From positions 62,001-126,000 of the forward strand of contig NZ_NRRY01000006.1 in the NCBI RefSeq assembly GCF_016583905.1: a DNA stretch of 64,000 nt, written 5' to 3'. The stretch is from Lamprobacter modestohalophilus. Its GTDB lineage: Bacteria > Pseudomonadota > Gammaproteobacteria > Chromatiales > Chromatiaceae. The position numbers were made by a program, and so were the translations under genes. The notes beneath the pieces were generated by a model. It made no database searches. It worked only from the letters and a program-made list of their open reading frames with translations, and was not told where the DNA came from. Of the stretch, positions 23,434 to 35,642 are shown one piece after another (position 1 is the stretch's first letter; every line of letters starts with the position of its first letter).

Positions 23434-24531
23434 ATGGCTGAATCGAATGCTGAGCGGGTCATCGTCGGCCTCTCCGGTGGCGTCGACTCGGCCGTGGCCG
23501 CGCATCTGCTGCTGGAGCAGGGCTACCAGGTCGAGGCCCTGTTCATGAAGAACTGGGAGGAGGATGACGAGCCCGGCTATTGCGCGGCGGCCGAGGATCT
23601 GGCCGATGCTGAAGCGGTGGCCGAGCGGCTCGGTATCCGGCTGCATCGGGTCAATTTTGCGACCGAATACTGGGACCGGGTGTTCGAGCATTTCCTGGCC
23701 GAGTATCGCGCCTTGCGCACGCCAAACCCGGATGTGCTCTGCAACAAGGAGGTCAAGTTCAAGGCCTTCCTGGATCATGCACTGACCCTTGGTGCCGATG
23801 CGATCGCAACCGGCCACTACGCGCGCGTTGAGCACGGCACCGATGGTACGCACTTGCGCCTCGCTGTGGATGCGAACAAGGACCAGACCTACTTTCTGCA
23901 TCAGCTCAGCCAGGCGCAGCTCGAGCGGGCGCTATTCCCGCTGGCCGACCTGACCAAGACTGAGGTCAGGGCGAGAGCGCGCCAGCTCGGGCTGGCGAAC
24001 GCCGAGAAGAAGGACAGCACCGGCATCTGCTTCATCGGCGAGCGCCGGTTTGCGGACTTCCTCGACCGCTACCTGCCGCGCAATCCGGGGCCGATCATGA
24101 CCCCCGAGGGCGAGGTTGTGGGCGAGCATCGCGGGCTCGCCTGGTACACCATTGGTCAGCGCCAGGGGCTTGGCATCGGCGGGGTCGCTGCGCATGAGGA
24201 GGCGCCTTGGTTCGTGGCGGCCAAGGCGGTCGAGCGCAATGCGCTGATCGTCGTGCAGGGGGGTGACCATCCACTGCTTTATTCAGAGCATCTGGTCGGC
24301 GAGCAGTTGCACTGGATCGCTGGGCGGCCACCTATGGCCGCGCCGATCAACTGTCTTTGCCGGTTAAGGCATCGGCAACCGTTGCAGCGCTGTACCATCA
24401 TCGATGTCGATAGCACGTCATGCCAGGTGCGATTCGATGTGCCACAGCGCGCGATCACGCCTGGCCAGTCGGCGGTGTTCTATCTCGACGATGACTGTCT
24501 GGGTGGCTGCGTCGTTCGGCAGGCCGGCTAG
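23434..24531 (+). CDS. mnmA: tRNA-specific 2-thiouridylase
   Basis: MnmA installs the 2-thio group on the wobble uridine of tRNA-Lys, -Glu and -Gln. The 365-residue product has the PP-loop GLSGGVDSAVAA near residue 12, the first catalytic cysteine in TPNPDVLCNKEVKF, GHYARV, and the second catalytic cysteine in KKDSTGICFIGER. It ends with the C-terminal beta-barrel (ITPGQSAVFYLDDDCLGGCV). The ATG at 23434 follows GGAGGTGAAGAGG. In E. coli mnmA is followed directly by hflD; here about 1.3 kb separates them, and that stretch ends with a decayed copy of this gene's last 60 codons. Confidence 0.97.
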   Translation: MAESNAERVIVGLSGGVDSAVAAHLLLEQGYQVEALFMKNWEEDDEPGYCAAAEDLADAEAVAERLGIRLHRVNFATEYWDRVFEHFLAEYRALRTPNPDVLCNKEVKFKAFLDHALTLGADAIATGHYARVEHGTDGTHLRLAVDANKDQTYFLHQLSQAQLERALFPLADLTKTEVRARARQLGLANAEKKDSTGICFIGERRFADFLDRYLPRNPGPIMTPEGEVVGEHRGLAWYTIGQRQGLGIGGVAAHEEAPWFVAAKAVERNALIVVQGGDHPLLYSEHLVGEQLHWIAGRPPMAAPINCLCRLRHRQPLQRCTIIDVDSTSCQVRFDVPQRAITPGQSAVFYLDDDCLGGCVVRQAG

Positions 24532-24550
24532 GGGCAATCCCTGCCGGCTG

Positions 24551-24598
24551 GGTCAAAGGTCAAAGGTCAAAGGTCAAAGGTCAAAGGTCAAAGGTCAA
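24551..24598 (+). repeat. Heptanucleotide tandem array (GGTCAAA, about 6.9 copies)
   Basis: Six full perfect units plus a six-base partial unit, beginning 19 bp after the mnmA stop. The stop codon of the small minus-strand gene at 24588-24836 lies inside the array. Perfect short units of this kind are prone to slippage, so copy number may vary between strains. Confidence 0.95.
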
Positions 24599-24836
24599 GC
24601 CGCCGTGCCACTGACTCGGCTTCATCGCCTGCATCTAACGGTCCTGAGAGTCGACGTTCTTGCATCGTAGGCCCATGATGCCTGCGTTGATGTCCACACA
24701 TCCAACAAGAACAGACGCATGGCGTCGCAACACAGATGCCCAGCGTTCGTCGGCAGCTGCCTGCATGATGGTTCCAATATTGGCTACGCTGGCGCTTGAG
24801 TCGCGCGATCTGATGGCGCCGCAACGCCCGTTTCAT
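24588..24836 (-). CDS. Small Cys-rich protein with CSCWMCG motif
   Basis: The 82-residue product begins MKRALRRHQIARLKRQRSQY and holds VCSCWMCGHQRRHHG near residues 43-57, then PTMQERR. From memory this pattern (an RRHxIxRxKxxR start, then CSCxMCGNxRR and an ERR end) recurs in small uncharacterised proteins of many proteobacteria; the three cysteines with nearby histidine could bind a metal. Function unknown. It lies between mnmA and the BrnA gene within the segment that interrupts mnmA and hflD, and its last codons run into the heptamer array. The ATG at 24836 fits the family start. Confidence 0.6.
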   Translation of the reverse strand: MKRALRRHQIARLKRQRSQYWNHHAGSCRRTLGICVATPCVCSCWMCGHQRRHHGPTMQERRLSGPLDAGDEAESVARRLDL

Positions 24837-24971
24837 GTTTTTCACTTGCACAATCCCGGAACAGGTCATTGTTCCAGGCGGCCGCTCCTTCGAGCGACCA
24901 CCTGGGCCTGAATCGTGATTTGCAGAACAGGATGCTGAGCTTCATCTCTCTACTGGGCGCTCTTGTGTGGG

Positions 24972-25277
24972 TTAGGTGTCAGGTCGATGGGCGTCGCAAA
25001 AGGCTCGCAATACAGCATTCATCCGGGTTTGATATCCGGTACCCTGGGCCTTGAACCAGGCCAACACGTCATCATCGACGCGCAGCGCGATTTGAGTCTT
25101 GCGCGAAGGAATCGGTAAGCCCTTGTGCGCTATCGCATTGGCCCAGTCGTCTGGTGAAGTCATCGGGGCGTCTTCTGTATAGACCACCTCTGAATCGGGC
25201 TGAGCGCGGAGCCTTTCCCAGTCCGTGTCACCTCTAGTGCCCTTTGCGGTATCGCTGTGTCCAAGTTCTTTCTTCAT
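24972..25277 (-). CDS. brnA: BrnA-type antitoxin
   Basis: The 101-residue product matches BrnA: WERLRAQPDSEV in the middle, then QIALRVDDDVLAWFKAQGTG and YQTRMNAVLRAF, the ribbon-helix-helix DNA-binding end typical of this antitoxin, which represses its own operon and binds the BrnT RNase. ATG at 25277. Its partner toxin gene just upstream is broken, so this is an orphan antitoxin. The overlap with the brnT remnant is 44 bp. Confidence 0.88.
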   Translation of the reverse strand: MKKELGHSDTAKGTRGDTDWERLRAQPDSEVVYTEDAPMTSPDDWANAIAHKGLPIPSRKTQIALRVDDDVLAWFKAQGTGYQTRMNAVLRAFCDAHRPDT

Positions 25278-25485
25278 GACCGACTGCCTTACGAGCTGAA
25301 ATGAGGACGACAAAAAGGGCGACACCGTAGATCACTCCGATGCTCCGAAATCGGCGTTCGCGTTATGCTTCTCTGGCGTCTTCGCGAGTGAGGAGGTCGC
25401 CGTCAAAAAACGCCTCTAAATCGGCGAAGTCGACGCCATGTTGATCCCGATTGATCAGCCGCTTCGATTCATCCCAGGTGATCAT
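25234..25485 (-). pseudogene. brnT: Broken brnT toxin gene
   Basis: From the ATG at 25485 the frame reads MITWDESKRLINRDQHGVDF then ADLEAFFDGDLLTREDAREA, a good BrnT N-terminal half, and then a TAA at 25363-25365 where the family has tyrosine (...REDYGE-type). Past the stop, in the same frame, it continues RERRFRSIGVIYGVALFVV and LISARKAVGHEERT, recognisable as the BrnT C-terminal half but lacking about nine residues between FVV and ISARKA. It ends at a TAG at 25234. So the toxin carries both a nonsense codon and an internal deletion and should be inactive. Confidence 0.82.
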
Positions 25486-25552
25486 GTCTGTGAGTGTAGA
25501 TGCAAGTGTATATACGCGCAAGTAGCGGGTAAGGTAAAGACTTTCTAGGTGA

Positions 25553-25745
25553 ACGACTGTTTTTGCCGGCTGCGGCATCGCTAACCGCTGCAGTCCTGTG
25601 CCGTGGTCGGTTACGATAGCCGGTCTTGCTAGGTTCGATGCGGCCTGCCTGCCTCTGAGCGCGGTGACGCCGGGCCATGCTGCTCTGTTCTACCTGGATG
25701 ATGATTGCCTGGGTGGCTGCGTGCGCTTTGGCAGGCCACTTAGTG
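25553..25745 (+). pseudogene. Decayed copy of the mnmA 3' end
   Basis: This segment aligns in the same direction with the last 60 or so codons of mnmA (24345-24531). It has the same run from NCLCRLRHR (here NDCFCRLRHR) to TPGQSAVFYLDDDCLGGCV (here TPGHAALFYLDDDCLGGCV). Two glutamine codons have become stops (TAA, TAG) and there is a frameshift between the halves. It lies about 80 bp upstream of hflD, where the true mnmA end would be expected from the E. coli order. Confidence 0.8.
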
Positions 25746-25826
25746 TCGAGCCCGAGCGCTCTTGCAGAGCCACAGATTTCGCTTTCCGCCAGCCCGACTG
25801 GCACGCGCCTTCGAGACTTGAAATCC

Positions 25827-26468
25827 ATGCCCTATAGCGACCAAGACCGCATCATCGCGCTCGCCGGACTCCACCAGGCGGCGCATTGCGTGCTGCGCAT
25901 CGCCAACCGCGGCAGCGTGGACATCGATCAGATGGAGCCTTGCCTCTACAGTCTGTTCCAGGTCGATGCCGATGATGTGCCGGCTGTGTACGGCGAGCCC
26001 GGCGCGGTGGCGACTGGGGCCCGACAGATCATCGCCCAGCTCACCGGCCAGCCGGAGCGCAACATGGAGATGACGCGCTATGTGATCACGCTGCTCAAGC
26101 ATGAGCGCACCCTGGCTGGCCGGGGCGATATGCTGGCGGCGATCGGCGAGGGTATCGAGGCGTCGCGCGAGGCCCGCGGCGACGCGCCCTTGATCGACCG
26201 CGATGTGATCGCCCGTTTCGCCAGCCTCTATTCGGCGACCATCAGCAAGCTCGAGCCGCGCATCATTGTGCGCGGCAACCCGCTCTATCTGCAGAACGAG
26301 GAGAATCAGGAGCGCATCCGCGCGCTGTTGCTGGCCGGCATCCGCTCGGCGATCCTTTGGCGGCAGTGCGGCGGGCGGCGGATGCAGATCCTACTCGGCC
26401 GGCGCAAATTGCTCGATGCCGCGCGCGCCTACCTGAGCCCGACCGCGAGCGCGCAGCAGCCGAGTTAA
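25827..26468 (+). CDS. hflD: High-frequency lysogenization protein HflD homolog
   Basis: The 213-residue helical protein starts MPYSDQDRIIALAGLHQAAH and contains GNPLYLQNEENQERIRALLL and GIRSAILWRQCGG, the family marks. In E. coli HflD is a membrane-associated protein that binds phage lambda CII; its housekeeping role is unclear. The gene normally follows mnmA directly. Here it follows a decayed mnmA fragment. Likely promoters are therefore altered. ATG at 25827. Confidence 0.93.
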   Translation: MPYSDQDRIIALAGLHQAAHCVLRIANRGSVDIDQMEPCLYSLFQVDADDVPAVYGEPGAVATGARQIIAQLTGQPERNMEMTRYVITLLKHERTLAGRGDMLAAIGEGIEASREARGDAPLIDRDVIARFASLYSATISKLEPRIIVRGNPLYLQNEENQERIRALLLAGIRSAILWRQCGGRRMQILLGRRKLLDAARAYLSPTASAQQPS

Positions 26469-26601
26469 GGCGTTCTGCTCCATGCAACTGAGCGCTGGGT
26501 GGTCGCATGCCCGCTGATCATGGTCATAAAGATGTCATTCGGCCGTCGCCTCACTAGAATCGTCTTAATTCCGCAGTCAACGTATTTACGGGAGCCTCCT
26601 C

Positions 26602-30654
<4,053 letters not shown>

Positions 30655-30764
30655 GCGAGGCCCGTTTAGGAGCATTCAATGGAGGACGCCTCGCCTGATC
30701 AAGACGACGGCCTTTTGTCGAGCGACACACGCCGGCGTTTCGCTTTGGGGTGGGCTGCGACCTG

Positions 30765-31775
30765 ATGGCGAGAGCGCATAGCGTGCATGCTAGCCTGCCG
30801 TCAGCTAGTCGATGCCGTGGTCGGCCTTTACGCCCCCAGCGGTTGCTGCTCGGAGCCGCCTTCATCGTCCTCGGTGAATTCTGCTTTGCGTCGATGGGGG
30901 TCGGCATTCGCATTGTTTCGGCGGAGCTGCCGAATGCGATGGTCGTCTTTGGGCGCAATCTCATTGGCCTGATGCTGATTGCGCCCTGGCTGCTGCGCCA
31001 CGGTCTGGGCGATGTCAAAACCGCGGTGCCTGGCCTGCATCTGCTGCGGGCCATGGCTGGCCTCGGTGCCATGTATTGCTTTTACTATGCAATTGCTGAG
31101 CTGCCCTTGGCCGAGGCCATGCTGCTCAAGCTGACCGCGCCGATCTTTATTCCCCTCATCGCCATTCTCTGGCTGCATGAGCGAGTGACTGCTCTGCTTT
31201 GGGTCGCGCTTGGGATCGGCTTTGCTGGCGTGATCCTGATCTTGGAGCCCGATCTAGGTCAACATTGGGCTGGGATCTCGCCAGTAGCCTTGATCGGCCT
31301 GCTGGGCGGGGTGCTGGCAGCGGTCGCCAAGGTCACGGTGCGTCGGCTTTCGCGCAGCGAGCCGATCGGACGCATCGTCTTCTATTTCGCGCTCGTCGGT
31401 GTCTCGGTCTCGGCGCTGCCGCTATTCTGGGACTGGCAGACACCGACATTCGTCGCGCTGCTCTGGCTATTCGGCATCGGCATGGCGGCGACGCTAGGCC
31501 AGTTGGCGCTGACGCGCGGCCTCTCTTTGGCGGCGGCTTCGAGCATGGGTGCCTTTGGCTACTTTTCGGTCGTGTTCGGCGCTGGTTATGGGTGGCTGTT
31601 CTGGGGTGAGCCGCTGACCTTGACCCTAGTGCTGGGGAGTCTGTTGATTGCCATCGGCGGCCTGCTGGCGAGTCGCTCCAGCAACTTCCGGCCTATCGAG
31701 CCGACGCCTGCTGCAGAGCCAACCGTCTCTGGGGTGAACAATCGACCCGCTGCCAAGGTGACCTCCAGTCCATGA
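30765..31775 (+). CDS. EamA/DMT-family membrane transporter
   Basis: The 336-residue protein has ten hydrophobic segments in two EamA repeats (the first beginning LLLGAAFIVLGEFCFASMGV, the second near LIGLLGGVLAAVAKVTVRRL). This fits drug/metabolite transporter superfamily exporters of the RhaT/YdcZ type. Substrate cannot be read from sequence. The N terminus before the first helix is basic and about 30 residues long. Its stop overlaps the roxA start (ATGA), so the two are translationally coupled; that is unexpected for a hydroxylase gene and may be accidental. Confidence 0.85.
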   Translation: MARAHSVHASLPSASRCRGRPLRPQRLLLGAAFIVLGEFCFASMGVGIRIVSAELPNAMVVFGRNLIGLMLIAPWLLRHGLGDVKTAVPGLHLLRAMAGLGAMYCFYYAIAELPLAEAMLLKLTAPIFIPLIAILWLHERVTALLWVALGIGFAGVILILEPDLGQHWAGISPVALIGLLGGVLAAVAKVTVRRLSRSEPIGRIVFYFALVGVSVSALPLFWDWQTPTFVALLWLFGIGMAATLGQLALTRGLSLAAASSMGAFGYFSVVFGAGYGWLFWGEPLTLTLVLGSLLIAIGGLLASRSSNFRPIEPTPAAEPTVSGVNNRPAAKVTSSP

Positions 31776-33004
31776 GCACATGGCCTCACTTCCCCAAGCT
31801 TCGGTTTCCCAACGGTCTGGATGCGCAGGGCTTCCTCGCGCGTTATTGGCAGCGTGAGCCTTTGCTCATGCGCCAGGCCTTGCCCGGGTTTGAGAACCCC
31901 TTGCCCGGTGATGAGCTGGCCGGCCTCGCCTGCGAGCCCGATGTCGAGTCACGCATCATCCTGGAGCAGGCGGAGCAGGGGCCATGGCAGGTGCAGCATG
32001 GACCCTTTGACGCCGAGCGTTTTGCCGCCTTGCCACCGAGTCACTGGACGCTGCTGGTCCAAGACGTCGATAAGCACATCGCTGAGATCGGCGCCTTGCT
32101 TGACCGCTTCGATTTTCTGCCGAGATGGCGCATCGACGACATCATGGTCAGCTACGCCGAGGACCAAGGCTCGGTCGGCCCGCATGTCGACGACTACGAT
32201 GTGTTTCTGATCCAGGCTGAGGGACGCCGGCGCTGGCGTATCGCGACCGATCCGAGGGCACCCATGGCGCTGATCCCGGACCTCGAGATCCGGGTCTTGC
32301 GGCAGTTTCAGGCGGATCAGGAGTGGCTGCTGGAGCCGGGCGATATCCTCTATCTTCCGCCTGGCGTCCCGCATTGGGGCATCGCCGAGGGCGCCTGTCA
32401 GACTTGGTCAGTCGGACTGCGCGCCCCGGCCTGGCGCGAATTAGCCGATGATTGGCTCGCCCAAGTCGCCGAGCGATTCACGCCGCCCGGGCGCTGGCAA
32501 GATCGCAAGTCGGCACCAGCATCAAATCCGGCAGAGCTGGATCAAGCGAGCGTTCAGGCCATGCGCGCAGTGATCGAGTCTGGCGTCGCAGCGGCCGGTC
32601 TCGATGCATTTACGACTTGGCTGGGGGCTTGGCTGACCGAGCCAAAGCTCAATCTGGAGTTGGAGCCGCCTGCGCCGCCCTGGACAGAGGCGGAGGTGAT
32701 CTCGGCCCTCGAGGCGTCGCAGCGCTTTGAGCGCGATGGGCGCTCCCTGATGCTGTTCGCGGCGCCGCTGGCGTTAGACGCTCGAGACACGCAAGAGTCG
32801 CATCATCATGTCTCGCTGTTCGCCAATGGGCGGGAACATGCGCTGCCGGCTGAGCTGGTGCCGCTGATCTCACTCGTGGCGAATCGGCGGACGCTGGAGC
32901 TTTCAGAGGTTCGCGCTTGGCTGCGCGAGCCACGCGCTAGGTCGTTGATCGCTGACCTATTTAACGCAGGCCACTACCTGATGGTGGATGTCGAGGACTG
33001 CTGA
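31772..33004 (+). CDS. roxA: Ribosomal protein uL16 arginine hydroxylase (JmjC cupin)
   Basis: RoxA (YcfD) is a 2-oxoglutarate/Fe(II) oxygenase that hydroxylates an arginine of ribosomal protein uL16. The 410-residue product has the iron ligands in VGPHVDDYDVF (H138, D140) and PPGVPHWG (H201), the Arg/Lys region RRRWRIATDP, and the C-terminal winged-helix dimerisation part. The start MSTWPHFPKLRFPNGLDAQG and FLARYWQREPLLMRQALPGF are typical of the family. It keeps the E. coli-like position after purB. The next gene is convergent. Confidence 0.94.
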   Translation: MSTWPHFPKLRFPNGLDAQGFLARYWQREPLLMRQALPGFENPLPGDELAGLACEPDVESRIILEQAEQGPWQVQHGPFDAERFAALPPSHWTLLVQDVDKHIAEIGALLDRFDFLPRWRIDDIMVSYAEDQGSVGPHVDDYDVFLIQAEGRRRWRIATDPRAPMALIPDLEIRVLRQFQADQEWLLEPGDILYLPPGVPHWGIAEGACQTWSVGLRAPAWRELADDWLAQVAERFTPPGRWQDRKSAPASNPAELDQASVQAMRAVIESGVAAAGLDAFTTWLGAWLTEPKLNLELEPPAPPWTEAEVISALEASQRFERDGRSLMLFAAPLALDARDTQESHHHVSLFANGREHALPAELVPLISLVANRRTLELSEVRAWLREPRARSLIADLFNAGHYLMVDVEDC

Positions 33005-33076
33005 GCAACCGAGCCATCTGCGCTTTTCGAGCCAGGCCCAGCAAGCTCAGTGGTGCGCCAGCATCGGCATCCTGCT

Positions 33077-33646
33077 CTAGCGATCGACCTTGGTGATGAC
33101 GACGCGGCGCTGCTCGACCGAGAACGGGCTGTACTGTGGCAGCAGGTCACGCTTGCCACGGCTTTCGGCCGGGGCGAGCAAGGAGGCAGGGTAGCCTTGG
33201 GCGATGAAGTAGTTACGCACAGCGGTCGCGCGCCGCATGCCAAGCGCCATGTTGTACGCGTCCGAGCCTTTGGCATCGGTGTGGCCGACGATGGTGACGT
33301 ATTCTTGGGCTGGTGAGCGCAGCACCTTGTCGATGTAGCTGTCGATGGTGGCCAGTACCCAGCGATTCACCACGGTATCTGGAACGATGTACTCGTCGAA
33401 CTCGAAGAGCAGTTTAACGGTGAGCTGTTCAGGAACTCGCGCTGCGCCGCATTCTGGAAGACGCGTGCTGTTTGGGTCTTCCCAGCAATCGCCGAATTGC
33501 CGTTCAGGACCCCAGTAGTCCGAGTAGACCGGGGCAGAGGGCGCTTGGGCGGTGCCGCTCGAGAATCCCGCGAAGCTTGCGTTGGGGAAGTTAAGCGTGA
33601 GGTAGACAACGAGTGTGGCAATGACTGAGGTGGCAAGGGCCTTCAC
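33077..33646 (-). CDS. OmpA-domain envelope protein, paralog 1
   Basis: The product (189 residues from a GTG at 33646) has an N-terminal hydrophobic signal or anchor (ALATSVIATLVVYLTLNF) and a C-terminal OmpA-like peptidoglycan-binding domain: VKLLFEFDEYIVPDTV, VTIVGHTDAKGSDAYNMALG, MRRATAVRNYFI and EQRRVVITKV. The N-terminal half after the signal is short and lacks a barrel, so it is a periplasmic or lipid-free OmpA-domain protein. It is a tandem paralog of the gene at 33790-34383 and lies downstream of that gene's terminator, so it needs readthrough or its own promoter. The open frame extends to a TTG at 33670. Confidence 0.8.
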   Translation of the reverse strand: MKALATSVIATLVVYLTLNFPNASFAGFSSGTAQAPSAPVYSDYWGPERQFGDCWEDPNSTRLPECGAARVPEQLTVKLLFEFDEYIVPDTVVNRWVLATIDSYIDKVLRSPAQEYVTIVGHTDAKGSDAYNMALGMRRATAVRNYFIAQGYPASLLAPAESRGKRDLLPQYSPFSVEQRRVVITKVDR

Positions 33647-33668
33647 GGGAGCACCGCCGATGGAGTCC

Positions 33669-33703
33669 AAAAAAGAAGCCGGCTAGACAGAGGCTAGCCG
33701 GCT
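33669..33703 (-). terminator. Rho-independent terminator after OmpA-domain paralog 2
   Basis: On the minus strand AGCCGGCTAG pairs perfectly with CTAGCCGGCT (33694-33703 with 33677-33686) over a 7-base loop, followed by a T-run (plus-strand A-run 33669-33674). It is a textbook intrinsic terminator about 85 bp after the stop of the upstream OmpA-domain gene. Confidence 0.9.
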
Positions 33704-33789
33704 ATTCATGCCTCCGCCCGGGGCGAAGTCAGTAGGAACAGGCTCGACAATCTGGTCGACCGAGCCGTTGTCCCTGCAGGAGTCGACGC

Positions 33790-34383
33790 TTACTGGTCGA
33801 CCTTGGTGATGACGACGCGGCGCTGCTCGACCGAGAACGGGCTGTACTGAGGCAGCAGATCGCGCTTGCCAAGGCTCTCGGCGGGAGCCAGCAGGCGGGC
33901 CGGGTAGCCTTCGGCAATGAAGTAGCTGCGGACCGCGTCGGCACGACGCATGCCAAGCGCCATGTTATAGGCGTCGGAGCCTTTGGCATCGGTGTGGCCA
34001 ACGATGGTCACGTACTCTTCGACCGGGGTGCCTTGCACCTGGGCGATGTACTCATCGATGACGGCCAGCTCTTCGCGGTTGACCACGGTCTCTGGCACCT
34101 GGTACTTGTCGAACTCGAACAACAGCTTCACGGTGATCTCAGCCGGCACGATGATTTCGCGCTCGCAAGGCGGCAGATTGTTCGGGCCGTCTGGATAAGC
34201 ACTCTGCCAGCACTCGCCGTAGCTGGTTGCCCACAACTGACCGTCAGGGAAGTTCCGGTCGCCCGCTGCGTACCAGTACGACTCTTCGAGATCCTGGGCA
34301 ACGGCTGCGCTGCCAACGAAGAGGGCGGCGACTGCAGTGCAGGCAACTGCCGCACTGCGGAGAGATTTCGTGGTGATGAACAT
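33790..34383 (-). CDS. OmpA-domain envelope protein, paralog 2
   Basis: The 197-residue product has a signal peptide (residues 1-28, ending AVAQ), then an aromatic region with two cysteines (YGECWQSAYPDG, LPPCER), and a C-terminal OmpA-like domain (VKLLFEFDKYQVPETV, VTIVGHTDAKGSDAYNMALG, MRRADAVRSYFIAEGYPARL, EQRRVVITKVDQ) for non-covalent peptidoglycan binding. The OmpA domains of the two tandem genes are nearly identical, the N-terminal parts differ. The cysteine pair is also present in paralog 1 (DCWEDPN, PECGA). A strong terminator follows. The start ATG at 34383 has AGGAGCCACTGA upstream. Confidence 0.88.
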   Translation of the reverse strand: MFITTKSLRSAAVACTAVAALFVGSAAVAQDLEESYWYAAGDRNFPDGQLWATSYGECWQSAYPDGPNNLPPCEREIIVPAEITVKLLFEFDKYQVPETVVNREELAVIDEYIAQVQGTPVEEYVTIVGHTDAKGSDAYNMALGMRRADAVRSYFIAEGYPARLLAPAESLGKRDLLPQYSPFSVEQRRVVITKVDQ

Positions 34384-34771
34384 TCAGTGGCTCCTATCGA
34401 AAGTTAGAGGTGCAGACTCGAGAACGGCCTTGGAAATTTCAGCAGCTGGCGCTGATCTTGTGTCGACGAATCAACTGCTGCCGTGGAACAATGATAGCGC
34501 GTTGTCGGTAAAATGAAACAGGAAAAGCGAAAAAACCGCAGTCATGGGCGAACTATACCATAGTAGTGCAGCCTGAACACAAGGTTACCGTTAGGTTGTT
34601 AAATTACAACAGCTGTCTCAAAGGCCGCGAAGCAGGGCTGTTTATGTACGCTGGGCAGGCGTTTAGTGGGTTATCGGCTCGGCGCGGAAGACTCGGCGAG
34701 CAAGACTAGGAGCGCCCACTCGAGACATTGGCAGCACGGCAGAACATGAACGTCGACGGGAGGGTACTCTG
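34384..34771. other. Divergent intergenic region, AT-rich
   Basis: These 388 bp lie between the minus-strand OmpA-domain gene and the plus-strand glycosylase gene. They are A+T-rich around 34490-34620 and should hold promoters for both. A minus-strand TATAGT near 34551-34556 is a possible -10 box, without a convincing -35 element. No gene is seen. Confidence 0.5.
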
Positions 34772-35491
34772 ATGCTGCTGAACGTGGCGAAAAGGCTACA
34801 GAAGGACGTCGCCGCGCTCGCTTTTGGTCCACCAGTGGCCTTTGTCTACAACCCGCTCGCCTACGCCTGGGATGCTCACGCGGCTTATCTGGAGCGCTAT
34901 GGTGAAGGCCGCCGCTCGGTCGTGCTCTTGGGCATGAATCCGGGTCCATTCGGGATGGCTCAGACCGGCGTGCCCTTTGGCGACGTCGAGATGGTGCGCG
35001 ATTGGCTCGGTATCGAGGCGCCAGTGGGTGCGCCAGCAGCACAGCATCCGAAGCGGCCGGTGCTCGGGTTTCAGTGTCCGCGCCGAGAGGTCAGCGGCCA
35101 GCGGCTTTGGGGTTGGGCGCGGGCGCGTTTCGGCACGCCAGAGCGCTTCTTTGCGCAATGCTTCGTGGTCAATTATTGCCCGTTAGCGTTCATGACCGAG
35201 ACCGGGCGGAATTTGACGCCGGACGCCTTGCCTGCTGATGAGAGAGCGCCGTTGTTTGCCGCCTGCGATCGGGCGCTGCGGTCGACAATAGATCTGCTCG
35301 AGCCCGCGCATGTCATTGGAATCGGCCGGTTCGCCGAGGATCGGGCGCGCGCCGCGCTGGCGGGGCGTGCTCTTCAGATCGGCCGCATCCTGCATCCAAG
35401 CCCCGCGAGTCCGGCCGCGAATCGGGGCTGGGCGGAGCAGGCGGAGCGAGGATTATTGCAGTTGGGTATTCAGCTTCCAGACAGCGCTTGA
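34772..35491 (+). CDS. SMUG-type uracil-DNA glycosylase family protein
   Basis: The 239-residue protein matches the single-strand-selective (SMUG1-like) branch of uracil-DNA glycosylases: VVLLGMNPGPFGMAQTGVPF for the active-site loop near residues 49-68, NYCPLAFM with the uracil-binding Asn, and HPSPASPAANRGW as the DNA-intercalating His-Pro-Ser loop. It should remove uracil or related deaminated bases from DNA. It stands alone upstream of the two AAA/nuclease genes and is separated from the first by 150 bp. ATG at 34772. Confidence 0.85.
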   Translation: MLLNVAKRLQKDVAALAFGPPVAFVYNPLAYAWDAHAAYLERYGEGRRSVVLLGMNPGPFGMAQTGVPFGDVEMVRDWLGIEAPVGAPAAQHPKRPVLGFQCPRREVSGQRLWGWARARFGTPERFFAQCFVVNYCPLAFMTETGRNLTPDALPADERAPLFAACDRALRSTIDLLEPAHVIGIGRFAEDRARAALAGRALQIGRILHPSPASPAANRGWAEQAERGLLQLGIQLPDSA

Positions 35492-35594
35492 GACGCTCAT
35501 CGACTTGCCATGATCTACTTGCCCTCATCGACTGACTGCTCGAACCTCGAGAGCGTGCGTGGACGAGGGGGCGCAAGTGGGGGGCTGCTATGCT

Positions 35595-35614
35595 TGATCG
35601 CTCGGCAGCGATCA
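35595..35614 (+). promoter_or_regulatory. Leader inverted repeat upstream of AAA/nuclease gene 1
   Basis: TGATCGCT-CGGC-AGCGATCA is a perfect 8-bp inverted repeat ending 28 bp before the start codon; a further half-site (TAGCGATCA) follows. The second paralog has the same element at 37323-37342 with one G-U pair. It could be an operator or an RNA hairpin. Confidence 0.5.
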
Positions 35615-35642
35615 CTAGCGATCAATGAGGAGCGGTGTGACG

